DNA of 64,000 bases from Pseudomonas sp. DC1.2 (lineage in GTDB: Bacteria > Pseudomonadota > Gammaproteobacteria > Pseudomonadales > Pseudomonadaceae), in contig NZ_CP133782.1 of the NCBI RefSeq assembly GCF_034351645.1, positions 1,059,001-1,123,000 of the forward strand, in the 5' to 3' direction. Made by a program: the position numbers and the translations under genes. This document shows, piece by piece, positions 20,050-31,228 of the stretch (within the stretch, counting starts at the first letter, position 1; every line of letters begins with the position of its first letter). The notes under the pieces are model-generated. The model was not told the origin of the DNA. It saw nothing but the letters and a program-made list of their open reading frames with translations, and made no database searches.

Positions 20050-20735
20050 GCGCTTCCCTAAGCCGTCTAGAGCGTCAGCTCGGCTACACCTTCAAGGATC
20101 AGGAACTGATGATCCTGGCCCTGACTCACCGCAGCTTTGCCGGGCGCAACAACGAGCGCCTGGAGTTTCTGGGTGATGCCATCCTTAACTTCGTGGCGGG
20201 CGAGGCACTCTTTGATCGCTTCCCGTTGGCCCGCGAAGGTCAGCTGTCGCGTTTGCGCGCACGCCTGGTGAAAGGTGAAACCCTGGCCGTACTGGCGCGT
20301 GGCTTCGACCTGGGCGACTACTTGCGCCTGGGCTCTGGCGAATTGAAAAGTGGCGGGTTCCGTCGCGAGTCGATTCTGGCCGATGCCCTGGAAGCGTTGA
20401 TCGGTGCGATCTACCTCGACGCCGGCATGGACATGGCGCGTGAGCGCGTTCTGGCCTGGCTGACGGGGGAATTCGAGGGTTTGACTCTGGTCGATACCAA
20501 CAAAGATCCAAAAACCCGCTTGCAGGAATTCCTGCAATCGCGTGGTTGTGACCTGCCGCGTTACGAAGTGGTGGATATCCAGGGTGAGCCACATTGCCGG
20601 ACGTTCTTCGTCGAATGTGAAATCACCTTACTGAATGAAAAAAGCCGAGGTCAGGGTGTGAGCCGTCGTATTGCCGAACAGGTAGCGGCCGCCGCAGCAC
20701 TGATTGCCCTGGGCGTGGAGAATGGCCATGACTGA
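20046..20735 (+). CDS. rnc: Ribonuclease III
   Basis: A 229-residue double-strand-specific RNase that processes rRNA and mRNAs. The GTG start overlaps a short upstream frame. The RNase III signature [12 protein letters not shown] is present, as are later acidic metal ligands in [16 protein letters not shown]. The C-terminal double-stranded-RNA-binding domain starts at about residue 155 ([14 protein letters not shown]). It overlaps era by 8 bp. Confidence 0.97.
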   Translation: MSASLSRLERQLGYTFKDQELMILALTHRSFAGRNNERLEFLGDAILNFVAGEALFDRFPLAREGQLSRLRARLVKGETLAVLARGFDLGDYLRLGSGELKSGGFRRESILADALEALIGAIYLDAGMDMARERVLAWLTGEFEGLTLVDTNKDPKTRLQEFLQSRGCDLPRYEVVDIQGEPHCRTFFVECEITLLNEKSRGQGVSRRIAEQVAAAAALIALGVENGHD

Positions 20736-21630
20736 TTCAACCGCAACTCGCTGTGGCTATGTTGCCATCGTCGGCCGTCCCAACGTGGGCAAGTCCACGC
20801 TGCTGAACCACATTCTGGGTCAGAAGCTGGCGATCACCTCGCGCAAGCCGCAGACCACCCGCCACAACATGTTGGGTATCAAGACCGAAGGCGCCGTGCA
20901 GACGATCTACGTTGACACCCCCGGCATGCACAAGGGTGGCGAGAAAGCCCTGAACCGCTACATGAACAAAACCGCTTCGGCCGCGTTGAAAGACGTCGAT
21001 GTGGTGATCTTCGTGGTGGACCGTACCAAGTGGACCGACGAAGACCAGATGGTCCTCGAGCGCGTTCAATACGTCACGGGTCCAGTGATCGTGGCGCTGA
21101 ACAAGACCGACCGCATCGAAGACAAAGCCGAACTGATGCCGCACCTGACCTGGTTGCAGCAACAGTTGCCGAACGCGCAGATCATGCCGATCTCGGCCCA
21201 GCACGGGCACAACCTCGAAGCGCTGGAGCGCGTGATCGCTGGTTACCTGCCAGAAAATGATCACTTCTTCCCGGAAGATCAGATTACCGACCGCAGCAGC
21301 CGTTTCCTCGCTGCTGAACTGGTGCGTGAAAAAATCATGCGCCAGATGGGCGCTGAACTGCCGTACCAGATCACCGTGGAAATCGAAGAGTTCAAGCAGC
21401 AGGGTAAAACCCTGCACATCCATGCACTGATTCTCGTTGAGCGTGACGGTCAGAAGAAAATCATCATTGGTGACAAGGGCGAGCGGATCAAACGTATCGG
21501 CACCGAGGCGCGCAAGGACATGGAGCTGTTGTTCGACTCCAAGATCATGCTCAACCTCTGGGTGAAAGTGAAAGGCGGCTGGTCCGACGACGAGCGCGCC
21601 CTGCGTTCGCTGGGTTACGGCGACTTGTAA
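20728..21630 (+). CDS. era: GTPase Era
   Basis: A 300-residue essential GTPase for 16S rRNA maturation and 30S assembly. ATG 20728 is chosen over ATG 20722 because GGAG at 20717-20720 gives a proper 7-base spacing. G1 is [10 protein letters not shown]3 DTPGMH, G4 NKTD. The C-terminal KH domain contains [15 protein letters not shown]. It overlaps the rnc end by 8 bp, so the two are translationally coupled. Confidence 0.97.
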   Translation: MTDSTATRCGYVAIVGRPNVGKSTLLNHILGQKLAITSRKPQTTRHNMLGIKTEGAVQTIYVDTPGMHKGGEKALNRYMNKTASAALKDVDVVIFVVDRTKWTDEDQMVLERVQYVTGPVIVALNKTDRIEDKAELMPHLTWLQQQLPNAQIMPISAQHGHNLEALERVIAGYLPENDHFFPEDQITDRSSRFLAAELVREKIMRQMGAELPYQITVEIEEFKQQGKTLHIHALILVERDGQKKIIIGDKGERIKRIGTEARKDMELLFDSKIMLNLWVKVKGGWSDDERALRSLGYGDL

Positions 21631-21661
21631 CGCCCGGCGCCAGATACACCGAAGGACCCCT

Positions 21662-21749
21662 GTGGGAGCGAGCCTGCTCGCGAAGAGGATGTAACATTCA
21701 GCATTGATGTTGACTGGTACACCGCTTTCGCGAACCGGCTCGCTCCCAC
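21662..21749. repeat. REP-type element between era and recO
   Basis: An 88-bp element bounded by GTGGGAGCGAGC and GGCTCGCTCCCAC, with inner arms CTCGCGAA / TTCGCGAA. It is a typical paired REP palindrome of fluorescent pseudomonads, splitting the rnc-era and recO-pdxJ genes. Confidence 0.8.
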
Positions 21750-21804
21750 ACTGGTTTCTGGTTGTTTATAAGATCGCGTTCCTCTATTGAGACCACTGAA
21801 TTCC

Positions 21805-22494
21805 ATGCCCCAACCGCCACCTCTCGGCCAACTCGCCTACGTGCTCCACTCCCGCGCCTACCGCGAAAGCAGTGCGCTGGTGGATTTCCTCACGCCGCAA
21901 GGTCGTCTACGGGCGGTATTGCGCAGTGCGCGGGGCAAGGCCGGGACGTTGGCACGGCCGTTCGTGCCGCTGGAAGTCGAGTTCCGTGGACGTGGCGAGC
22001 TGAAAAATGTCGGCCGCATGGAAAGCTCAGGTACTTCTACGTGGCTCGTCGGTGAGGCGCTGTTCAGCGGTCTCTATCTCAATGAACTGTTGATTCGATT
22101 GTTGCCGTCCGAAGACCCTCATCCCGCTGTCTTCGATCACTATGCCGCGACCTTGCTCGCATTGGCCGAAGGTCGTGCGCTGGAGCCGTTGCTGCGCTCT
22201 TTCGAATGGCGCCTGCTGGATGACCTCGGTTATGGCTTTGCGCTGAGCACCGACCTCCACGGCGAGCCGATTGCACCGGACGGTCTTTATCGCCTGCAAG
22301 TGGACGCTGGCCTGGAGCGCGTCTATTTGCTGCAACCGGGCCTGTTCAATGGCACCGAGCTGCTGGCCATGGCGGACGCTGACTGGTCAGCCCCCGGCGC
22401 ACTGTCCGCTGCCAAGCGTTTGATGCGCCAAGCGCTGGCCGTTCACTTGGGCGGTCGTCCCTTGGTCAGTCGCGAGTTGTTTCGAAAGCCGTAG
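21805..22494 (+). CDS. recO: DNA repair protein RecO
   Basis: A 229-residue protein starting at ATG 21805; a TTG at 21787 is an alternative. The N-terminal OB fold contains [21 protein letters not shown] and [15 protein letters not shown], with a helical C-terminal domain after it. RecO loads RecA on SSB-coated single-stranded DNA in gap repair. It is followed by pdxJ after 47 bp. Confidence 0.95.
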   Translation: MPQPPPLGQLAYVLHSRAYRESSALVDFLTPQGRLRAVLRSARGKAGTLARPFVPLEVEFRGRGELKNVGRMESSGTSTWLVGEALFSGLYLNELLIRLLPSEDPHPAVFDHYAATLLALAEGRALEPLLRSFEWRLLDDLGYGFALSTDLHGEPIAPDGLYRLQVDAGLERVYLLQPGLFNGTELLAMADADWSAPGALSAAKRLMRQALAVHLGGRPLVSRELFRKP

Positions 22495-22541
22495 TCTCCC
22501 CGTATGCTGTGCGCCGAATCTTTAAATTCAGGAGCGCTTCC

Positions 22542-23285
22542 GTGACCACCAGCAATCGCATTCTTCTTGGCGTGAACATCGACCACGTTGCCACCCTGCG
22601 TCAGGCCCGGGGCACTCGTTACCCCGACCCAGTCAAGGCCGCGCTGGACGCAGAAGAGGCGGGCGCTGACGGCATCACCGTGCATTTGCGTGAAGACCGC
22701 CGGCACATTCAGGAGCGCGACGTGTTGTTGCTCAAGGATGTGCTGCAAACCCGCATGAATTTCGAAATGGGCGTCACCGAAGAAATGATCGCGTTCGCTG
22801 AGCGCATCCGCCCGGCGCACATTTGCCTGGTGCCGGAAACCCGTCAGGAGCTGACCACCGAGGGTGGCCTGGACGTGGCGGGGCAGGAAGCGCGGATCAA
22901 GGCCGCGGTGGAGCGTCTGGCGAAAATCGGTTGTGAAGTGTCGCTGTTCATTGACGCCGACGAGCGTCAGATCGAAGCGTCCCGTCGTGTGGGCGCACCG
23001 GCCATCGAATTGCACACCGGGCGCTACGCCGATGCGCAGACGCCGACAGACGTGGCGCAAGAACTGAAGCGTGTAGCTGAGGGGGTGGCGTTTGGCTTGG
23101 CCCAAGGGTTAATCGTTAACGCCGGTCACGGGCTGCACTATCACAACGTCGAAGCGGTTGCGGCAATCAAGGGCATTAACGAACTGAACATCGGCCATGC
23201 ACTGGTGGCTCACGCGTTATTCGTCGGGTTCAAGTCGGCCGTGTCTGAAATGAAGGCGCTGATTCTGGCGGCAGCAAAAGCATAA
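22542..23285 (+). CDS. pdxJ: Pyridoxine 5'-phosphate synthase
   Basis: A 247-residue TIM-barrel enzyme that condenses deoxyxylulose-5-phosphate with 3-amino-1-hydroxyacetone phosphate in vitamin B6 synthesis. GTG 22542 follows AGGAG (22530-22534). Signature segments are [25 protein letters not shown] and GHGLHYHNV. It is the last gene of the lepA-to-pdxJ block and converges on mltF across a REP-like repeat. Confidence 0.96.
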   Translation: MTTSNRILLGVNIDHVATLRQARGTRYPDPVKAALDAEEAGADGITVHLREDRRHIQERDVLLLKDVLQTRMNFEMGVTEEMIAFAERIRPAHICLVPETRQELTTEGGLDVAGQEARIKAAVERLAKIGCEVSLFIDADERQIEASRRVGAPAIELHTGRYADAQTPTDVAQELKRVAEGVAFGLAQGLIVNAGHGLHYHNVEAVAAIKGINELNIGHALVAHALFVGFKSAVSEMKALILAAAKA

Positions 23286-23302
23286 GTCTGTCGCCAATCC
23301 CT

Positions 23303-23380
23303 GTGGGGGCTTGCCAGCGATGAGGACGTAAACTCAGCAGCAATGTTGACGGCCGGTCCGCCATCGCGAGCAGGCTCGCA
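23303..23380. repeat. Degenerate REP-like element between pdxJ and mltF
   Basis: It begins GTGGGGGCTTGCCAGCGATG and ends near CATCGCGAGCAGGCTCGC, with CAGCGATG / CATCGCGA pairing. The internal stretch resembles that of the 21662 element (GATG..GTAA..TCAGCA..TGTTGAC). It separates convergent genes. Confidence 0.65.
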
Positions 23381-23401
23381 TGCAGTGTGCTGTGGTCGTT
23401 G

Positions 23402-25094
<1,693 letters not shown>

Positions 25095-25136
25095 GCACGG
25101 CCTCAAAGCACACCCCTTCCCGAGGCTGTCCCGAAG

Positions 25137-28100
25137 ATGTTGATCCTGCGCGGCGCTCCTGCCCTTTCTGCCTTTCGCCACAGCAAACTCCTTGAGCAAC
25201 TGAGCCAGAAGGTATCGGCTGTCAGCGGCTTGTATGCTGAATTCGCTCACTTCGCCGAAGTCACCGGCGTCCTGACCGGCGACGAACAGCAGGTGCTCGC
25301 GCGCCTTCTGAAGTACGGCCCAAGTGTCCCGGTACAAGAACCCACCGGTCGTCTGTTCCTGGTGTTGCCACGTTTTGGCACCATCTCGCCGTGGTCCAGT
25401 AAAGCCAGCGACATCGCTCGCAACTGTGGCCTGAGCAAGGTCCAACGTCTGGAGCGCGGCATCGCGTTCTACGTGGCCGGCCAGTTCAGCGACGCTGATG
25501 CGCAACTGATTGCCGACGTACTGCACGACCGCATGACCCAGATCGTGCTGGGTAGCCTCGAACAGGCCGCCGGCCTGTTCAGCCACTCCGAGCCCAAGCC
25601 CCTGACCGCGATTGACGTGTTGGGTGGCGGCCGCGCTGCGCTCGAAAAAGCCAACACCGAGCTGGGCCTGGCCTTGGCCGAAGACGAGATCGACTACCTG
25701 GTCGAAGCCTTCGTTGGCTTGAAGCGCAACCCGCACGACATCGAACTGATGATGTTCGCTCAGGCCAACTCCGAGCACTGCCGTCACAAGATCTTCAACG
25801 CCAGTTGGGATATCGATGGTCAGAGCCAGGAAAAAAGCCTGTTCGGCATGATCAAGAACACCTACGTGATGCACAGCGAAGGCGTTCTGTCGGCTTATAA
25901 GGACAACGCTTCGGTGATCGTCGGCAACGTTGCCGGCCGTTTCTTCCCGGACCCTGAAACCCGCCAGTACGGTGCGGTACAGGAACCGGTACACATTCTG
26001 ATGAAAGTCGAAACTCACAACCACCCGACTGCGATTGCCCCGTTCCCTGGCGCCGCCACCGGCAGTGGCGGCGAGATTCGCGACGAAGGCGCTACCGGTC
26101 GCGGTGCCAAGCCCAAGGCTGGCCTGACGGGTTTCACCGTGTCCAACCTGCAAATTCCAGGCTTCGAACAGCCGTGGGAAGTGCCGTATGGCAAGCCTGA
26201 GCGCATCGTTACCGCACTCGACATCATGATCGAAGGTCCGCTCGGCGGCGCCGCGTTCAACAACGAGTTCGGGCGTCCGGCCCTGACCGGTTACTTCCGT
26301 ACCTTCGAACAGTCGATCACCACCCCGCGTGGCGACGAAGTTCGCGGTTACCACAAGCCGATCATGCTGGCCGGCGGCATGGGTAACATCCGTGCCGAAC
26401 ACGTCCAGAAAGCCGAGATCACCGTGGGCTCCAAGCTGATCGTCCTCGGCGGCCCGGCGATGCTCATCGGTCTGGGCGGCGGCGCTGCTTCCTCCATGGC
26501 CACCGGCACCCGCTCGGCCGACCTGGACTTCGCCTCCGTACAGCGCGAAAACCCGGAAATGGAACGTCGCTGCCAGGAAGTCATCGACCGTTGCTGGCAG
26601 TTGGGTGACAAAAACCCGATCAGCTTCATCCACGACGTCGGCGCGGGCGGTCTGTCCAACGCCTTCCCGGAACTGGTCAATGACGGTAACCGCGGTGGCC
26701 GTTTCGAACTGCGTAACATTCCAAACGACGAGCCGGGCATGGCCCCGCACGAAATCTGGAGTAACGAATCTCAGGAGCGCTACGTTCTGGCGGTCGGCCC
26801 GGCCGACTTCGAACGCTTCCAGGCGATCTGCGAACGCGAGCGATGCCCGTTTGCCGTGGTCGGCGAAGCCACTGCCGAACCGCAGCTGACAGTCACCGAC
26901 AGCCACTTCGCTAATAACCCGGTCGACATGCCACTCGAAGTGCTGCTGGGCAAAGCCCCGCGCATGCACCGTTCGGCCGTTCGTGAAAACGAGCTGGGCG
27001 ACGACTTCGATCCAAGCACCCTGGAAATTGCTGACTGCGTTGAACGCGTTCTGCATCACCCGGCCGTGGCCAGCAAAAGCTTCCTGATCACCATCGGCGA
27101 CCGCACCATCACCGGCCTCGTGGCCCGTGACCAAATGGTCGGCCCGTGGCAGGTTCCGGTGGCTGACGTTGCCGTCACCGCCACCAGCTTCGACGTCTAC
27201 ACCGGTGAAGCCATGGCCATGGGCGAGCGCACTCCGCTGGCACTGCTGGACGCTCCGGCGTCGGGCCGTATGGCCATCGGCGAAACCCTGACCAACATCT
27301 CGGCTTCGCGCATCAACAAGATTTCCGACATCAAACTGTCGGCGAACTGGATGTCTGCTGCTGGTCACCCAGGTGAAGACGCGCGGCTGTACGACACCGT
27401 GAAAGCGGTCGGCATGGAACTGTGCCCGGACTTGGGTATTACCATTCCGGTGGGCAAGGACTCCATGTCCATGGCCACGCGCTGGAACGATGAAGGCGTC
27501 GACAAAACCGTCACTTCGCCAATGTCCTTGATCGTGACCGGTTTCGCACCAGTGGCTGATATCCGTCAGACCATGACCCCGGAACTGCGTATGGACAAGG
27601 GCACCACTGACCTGATCCTGATCGATCTGGGCCGTGGTCAGAACCGCATGGGCGCCTCTATTCTGGCCCAGGTTCACGGCAAGCTCGGCTCGCAAGCGCC
27701 GGACGTTGACGATGCCGAAGACCTCAAAGCCTTCTTCGCCGTGATCCAGGGCCTTAATGCTGACGGCCACCTGTTGGCATACCACGACCGTTCCGATGGT
27801 GGTCTGCTGACCAGCGTCGTGGAAATGGCCTTCGCCGGTCACTGCGGCCTGAGCCTGAACCTCGACGGTCTGGCTGAAACGTCCGCCGACATCGCCGCGA
27901 TCCTGTTCAACGAAGAATTGGGTGCCGTGATCCAGGTTCGCCAGGACGCGACCCCGGACATCCTCGCGCAGTTCAGCGCTGCCGGTCTGGGCGATTGCGT
28001 CTCGGTAGTCGGTCAGCCGATGAATAACGGCCAGATCAACATCACCTTCAACGGCGAGACCGTGTTCGAAGGCCAGCGTCGTCTGCTGCAACGTCAGTGG

Positions 28101-29033
28101 GCTGAAACCAGCTATCAGATCCAGCGTCTGCGTGACAACGTCGACTGCGCCGAGCAAGAGTTCGATGTGCTGCTGGAAGAAGACAACCCTGGCTTGAGCG
28201 TCAAGCTGAGCTTCGACGTTAACCAGGACGTCGCGGCGCCTTACATCAAAAAAGGCATTCGGCCACAGGTTGCTGTCTTGCGTGAGCAGGGCGTCAACGG
28301 CCAGGTGGAAATGGCAGCCGCCTTCGACCGCGCAGGTTTCAACGCGATCGACGTCCACATGAGCGACATTCTGGCCGGCCGTGTCGACCTGAACGACTTC
28401 AAGGGCATGGTTGCTTGCGGCGGTTTCTCCTACGGCGACGTGCTGGGTGCCGGTGAAGGCTGGGCCAAGTCCGCGCTGTTCAACAGCCGTGCGCGCGATG
28501 CGTTCCAGGGTTTCTTCGAACGCAACGACAGCTTCACCCTCGGCGTGTGCAACGGTTGCCAGATGATGTCCAACCTGCACGAACTGATCCCCGGCAGCGA
28601 GTTCTGGCCGCACTTTGTGCGTAACCGCTCCGAGCAGTTTGAGGCCCGTGTGGCGATGGTTCAGGTCCAGGAATCGAACTCGATCTTCCTCCAGGGCATG
28701 GCCGGTTCGCGCATGCCAATCGCCATCGCGCACGGTGAAGGCCATGCCGAGTTCGAAAATGAAGAAGCGCTGCTGGAGGCCGATCTGTCGGGTTGCGTGG
28801 CGATGCGCTTCGTCGACAACCACGGCAAGGTCACCGAAAAGTACCCGGCCAACCCGAACGGCTCGCCGCGCGGTATCACCGGGCTGACCAGCCGCGACGG
28901 TCGCGTGACCATCATGATGCCGCACCCGGAACGTGTGTTCCGCGCTGTGCAGAACTCGTGGCGTTCGGAAGACTGGAACGAAGACGCACCTTGGATGCGT
29001 ATGTTCCGTAATGCGCGCGTCTGGGTTAACTAA
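25137..29033 (+). CDS. purL: Phosphoribosylformylglycinamidine synthase
   Basis: A 1298-residue single-chain FGAM synthase of the large gammaproteobacterial type, the fourth step of purine synthesis. It has an N-terminal domain, two ATP-binding AIRS-like halves ([38 protein letters not shown]) and a C-terminal glutaminase domain. The nucleophile Cys is in [12 protein letters not shown] and the catalytic His/Glu in [11 protein letters not shown] frame of almost equal length on the opposite strand is a shadow. Confidence 0.98.
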   Translation: MLILRGAPALSAFRHSKLLEQLSQKVSAVSGLYAEFAHFAEVTGVLTGDEQQVLARLLKYGPSVPVQEPTGRLFLVLPRFGTISPWSSKASDIARNCGLSKVQRLERGIAFYVAGQFSDADAQLIADVLHDRMTQIVLGSLEQAAGLFSHSEPKPLTAIDVLGGGRAALEKANTELGLALAEDEIDYLVEAFVGLKRNPHDIELMMFAQANSEHCRHKIFNASWDIDGQSQEKSLFGMIKNTYVMHSEGVLSAYKDNASVIVGNVAGRFFPDPETRQYGAVQEPVHILMKVETHNHPTAIAPFPGAATGSGGEIRDEGATGRGAKPKAGLTGFTVSNLQIPGFEQPWEVPYGKPERIVTALDIMIEGPLGGAAFNNEFGRPALTGYFRTFEQSITTPRGDEVRGYHKPIMLAGGMGNIRAEHVQKAEITVGSKLIVLGGPAMLIGLGGGAASSMATGTRSADLDFASVQRENPEMERRCQEVIDRCWQLGDKNPISFIHDVGAGGLSNAFPELVNDGNRGGRFELRNIPNDEPGMAPHEIWSNESQERYVLAVGPADFERFQAICERERCPFAVVGEATAEPQLTVTDSHFANNPVDMPLEVLLGKAPRMHRSAVRENELGDDFDPSTLEIADCVERVLHHPAVASKSFLITIGDRTITGLVARDQMVGPWQVPVADVAVTATSFDVYTGEAMAMGERTPLALLDAPASGRMAIGETLTNISASRINKISDIKLSANWMSAAGHPGEDARLYDTVKAVGMELCPDLGITIPVGKDSMSMATRWNDEGVDKTVTSPMSLIVTGFAPVADIRQTMTPELRMDKGTTDLILIDLGRGQNRMGASILAQVHGKLGSQAPDVDDAEDLKAFFAVIQGLNADGHLLAYHDRSDGGLLTSVVEMAFAGHCGLSLNLDGLAETSADIAAILFNEELGAVIQVRQDATPDILAQFSAAGLGDCVSVVGQPMNNGQINITFNGETVFEGQRRLLQRQWAETSYQIQRLRDNVDCAEQEFDVLLEEDNPGLSVKLSFDVNQDVAAPYIKKGIRPQVAVLREQGVNGQVEMAAAFDRAGFNAIDVHMSDILAGRVDLNDFKGMVACGGFSYGDVLGAGEGWAKSALFNSRARDAFQGFFERNDSFTLGVCNGCQMMSNLHELIPGSEFWPHFVRNRSEQFEARVAMVQVQESNSIFLQGMAGSRMPIAIAHGEGHAEFENEEALLEADLSGCVAMRFVDNHGKVTEKYPANPNGSPRGITGLTSRDGRVTIMMPHPERVFRAVQNSWRSEDWNEDAPWMRMFRNARVWVN

Positions 29034-29038
29034 GCGCT

Positions 29039-29350
29039 GTGTACAAGCTCAGCTTTTTTGTTCCGACCCGCCATGTAGAGCAGGTCAAAGGTGCCGTGTT
29101 CGCCGCGGGTGGTGGGCGGATCGGCGCTTATGATCATTGCGCATGGCAGGTGCTGGGTCTGGGTCAGTTTCGACCTTTGGATGGCAGTCAGCCGTTTATT
29201 GGCGAGGCCGGACAGGTTGAGCAGGTTGAGGAATGGAAGGTTGAGCTGGTGGTGGCGGATGAGTTGATCGTGGCTGCAGTGGCCGCATTGAAACTCAGTC
29301 ATCCCTACGAGACGCCGGCTTATGAAGTGTGGCGGCTGGAAGATTTCTGA
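29039..29350 (+). CDS. NIF3-like small protein (YqfO/CutA-like domain)
   Basis: A 103-residue protein with a GTG start 5 bp after purL, so probably cotranscribed. The sequence (YKLSFFVPTRHVEQVKGAVFAAGGGRIG, YDHCAW, HPYETPAYEV) matches the small domain inserted in NIF3 proteins, which also occurs alone in Pseudomonas next to purL. It has a CutA/PII-like fold. The biochemical role is unknown. Confidence 0.85.
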   Translation: MYKLSFFVPTRHVEQVKGAVFAAGGGRIGAYDHCAWQVLGLGQFRPLDGSQPFIGEAGQVEQVEEWKVELVVADELIVAAVAALKLSHPYETPAYEVWRLEDF

Positions 29351-29371
29351 CCTTTCTGCCGCTAAAACGGG

Positions 29372-29407
29372 AAACCCGCTGAGAGTGATTTCAGCGGGTT
29401 TTTTGTT
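29372..29407 (+). terminator. Intrinsic terminator after the purL unit
   Basis: Stem AAACCCGCTGA (29372-29382) / TCAGCGGGTTT (29391-29401), 8-base loop, then further T residues. It lies 21 bases after the NIF3-like stop codon. Confidence 0.88.
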
Positions 29408-29476
29408 GTTTGGGGGTTGGTCGTGGTGGCCAGCCAGCCCAGCATTTTTTCCCGGATGCTCCCGTCAAAACTGTGG

Positions 29477-31186
29477 CTAAACCTTGGCACTTACCTCGCT
29501 GCGATTCATCAACGCCTCCAGCGCCCCGCTCAAACTCGGCGCCTTGTCGCCAATCAATAAATGCCAAATGCCGCCCTCGAATTGGCTAACGCCAAGGCAG
29601 CCCAGTTCCTTCAGTCGGCACTCCGCCAGCGCCTTGCCATCCGCCAGTTGCAGTCGAATCCGGGTCATGGCGATGCAGTCCATCTGCAACACATTCTCCC
29701 CACCGCCCAATGCCATTAGCCATTGCTGCGCTTGCGGCACAGCGACAGGTTTTGACTCCTCGATAACGGCAGCGGGGGCACTGATTTCCGTGCGGCCCAG
29801 CGCAGGCATTGCCAAGCGAATCTCATCAGCAATGCTGTCCGCCATCGGCCCGACGACGATCTGCAAACTACCACCCTTGCCGGGTCTCACCACCGCCATT
29901 GCCCCCAGCGCTTTCAACTGCGCATCGTTGGCTTTGTTGCGATCCACCATGTCCAGCCGCAACCGTGTGGTACAGGCGCCAACAGTGATCAAATTGTCAG
30001 CACCGCCCAACGCTTTGATATACGCCCCGGCCCGTTCGTTTTCGGCGAACACAACTTTTTCGCCGGTCGGCACCTCTTCGCGTCCCGGCGTCTTGAGGTT
30101 GAACTTGCGAATACAGACATCAAACACGACGTAGTAGATCACCGCATACGCCAGCCCTACCGGCACCACCCGCCAGCCATTGGTGGATTTGCCCCAGCCG
30201 AGCACCATGTCGATGAAGCCCCCGGAGAAGGTAAAGCCCAAGTGGATGTTCAGCATATTGGTGATGGCCATCGACAGGCCGGTCAGCAGTGCATGCAGTA
30301 GGTACAGCATTGGCGCGAGGAACATAAAGGCGAATTCGATCGGTTCGGTCACGCCCGTCAGGAACGAAGTGAGCGCCATCGACAAAAATATCCCGCCCAT
30401 GACTTTGCGCCGTTCCGGTAGTGCATTGCGGTACATCGCCAGGCACGCGGCGGGCAAGCCGAAGATCATCATCGGGAACATGCCGGTCATAAACTGGCCG
30501 CCCTTTGGGTCGCCGGCAAAATAGCGCGACAGGTCGCCGGTGACGATGGCGCCCGTGGTCGGGTCGGTGAAGTTGCCGAACACGAACCACGCCATGTTGT
30601 TGAGGATGTGGTGCAGGCCGGTGATGATCAGCAGTCGGTTGAACACGCCGAAGACGAAGGCGCCGATGCTGCCGCTTTCCATCATCAATGCGCCGAAGCT
30701 GTTGATGCCATGCTGGATCGGCGGCCAGATCAGGCCGAATACCAGGCCGAGGCCGACGGCGGCAAAACCGGTGACGATGGGCACGAAGCGCCGGCCACCG
30801 AAGAACGCCAGGTACTCCGGCAGCTTGATGTCCTTGAAGCGGTTATACAGCGCGCCGGCCATCAAGCCGCTGACGATTCCGGCGAGCATGCCCATGTTGA
30901 TGCTCGCATCCAGCACTTTGAGCGTGGAGATCATCACCAGATAACCAATCACCCCGGCAAGACCTGCCGTGCCGTTGTTGTCTTTGGCGAAGCCAACGGC
31001 AATACCGATGGCGAAGATCATTGCCAGGTTGGCGAAGATCACTTGGCCGGCGTCGTGGATGATCGCGATGTTCAGCAGGTCGGTGTCGCCCAGACGCAGC
31101 AGCAATCCCGCAATCGGCAGGATCGCGATCGGTAGCATCAGCGCGCGGCCGAGGCGTTGCAGGCCTTCGATAAAGTAGTGGTACAT
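29477..31186 (-). CDS. nagE: PTS N-acetylglucosamine transporter subunit IIBC
   Basis: A 569-residue inner-membrane permease that takes up and phosphorylates GlcNAc. The EIIC domain (about 1-375) has many membrane segments and the LHHILNN and GVTEPIEFAF motifs. It is followed by two EIIB domains. The first has active-site Cys405 in GACTTRLRL. The second (about 485-569) has CIAMTRIRLQL, in which the aligned position is Ala506, so it cannot carry phosphate in the usual way. No EIIA is attached; NagF supplies it. Last gene of the nag operon. Confidence 0.93.
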   Translation of the reverse strand: MYHYFIEGLQRLGRALMLPIAILPIAGLLLRLGDTDLLNIAIIHDAGQVIFANLAMIFAIGIAVGFAKDNNGTAGLAGVIGYLVMISTLKVLDASINMGMLAGIVSGLMAGALYNRFKDIKLPEYLAFFGGRRFVPIVTGFAAVGLGLVFGLIWPPIQHGINSFGALMMESGSIGAFVFGVFNRLLIITGLHHILNNMAWFVFGNFTDPTTGAIVTGDLSRYFAGDPKGGQFMTGMFPMMIFGLPAACLAMYRNALPERRKVMGGIFLSMALTSFLTGVTEPIEFAFMFLAPMLYLLHALLTGLSMAITNMLNIHLGFTFSGGFIDMVLGWGKSTNGWRVVPVGLAYAVIYYVVFDVCIRKFNLKTPGREEVPTGEKVVFAENERAGAYIKALGGADNLITVGACTTRLRLDMVDRNKANDAQLKALGAMAVVRPGKGGSLQIVVGPMADSIADEIRLAMPALGRTEISAPAAVIEESKPVAVPQAQQWLMALGGGENVLQMDCIAMTRIRLQLADGKALAECRLKELGCLGVSQFEGGIWHLLIGDKAPSLSGALEALMNRSEVSAKV

Positions 31187-31228
31187 GGCGGATCTCCCTG
31201 GGTTCTTGTTGTTTTTAGTCGCTGTGGT

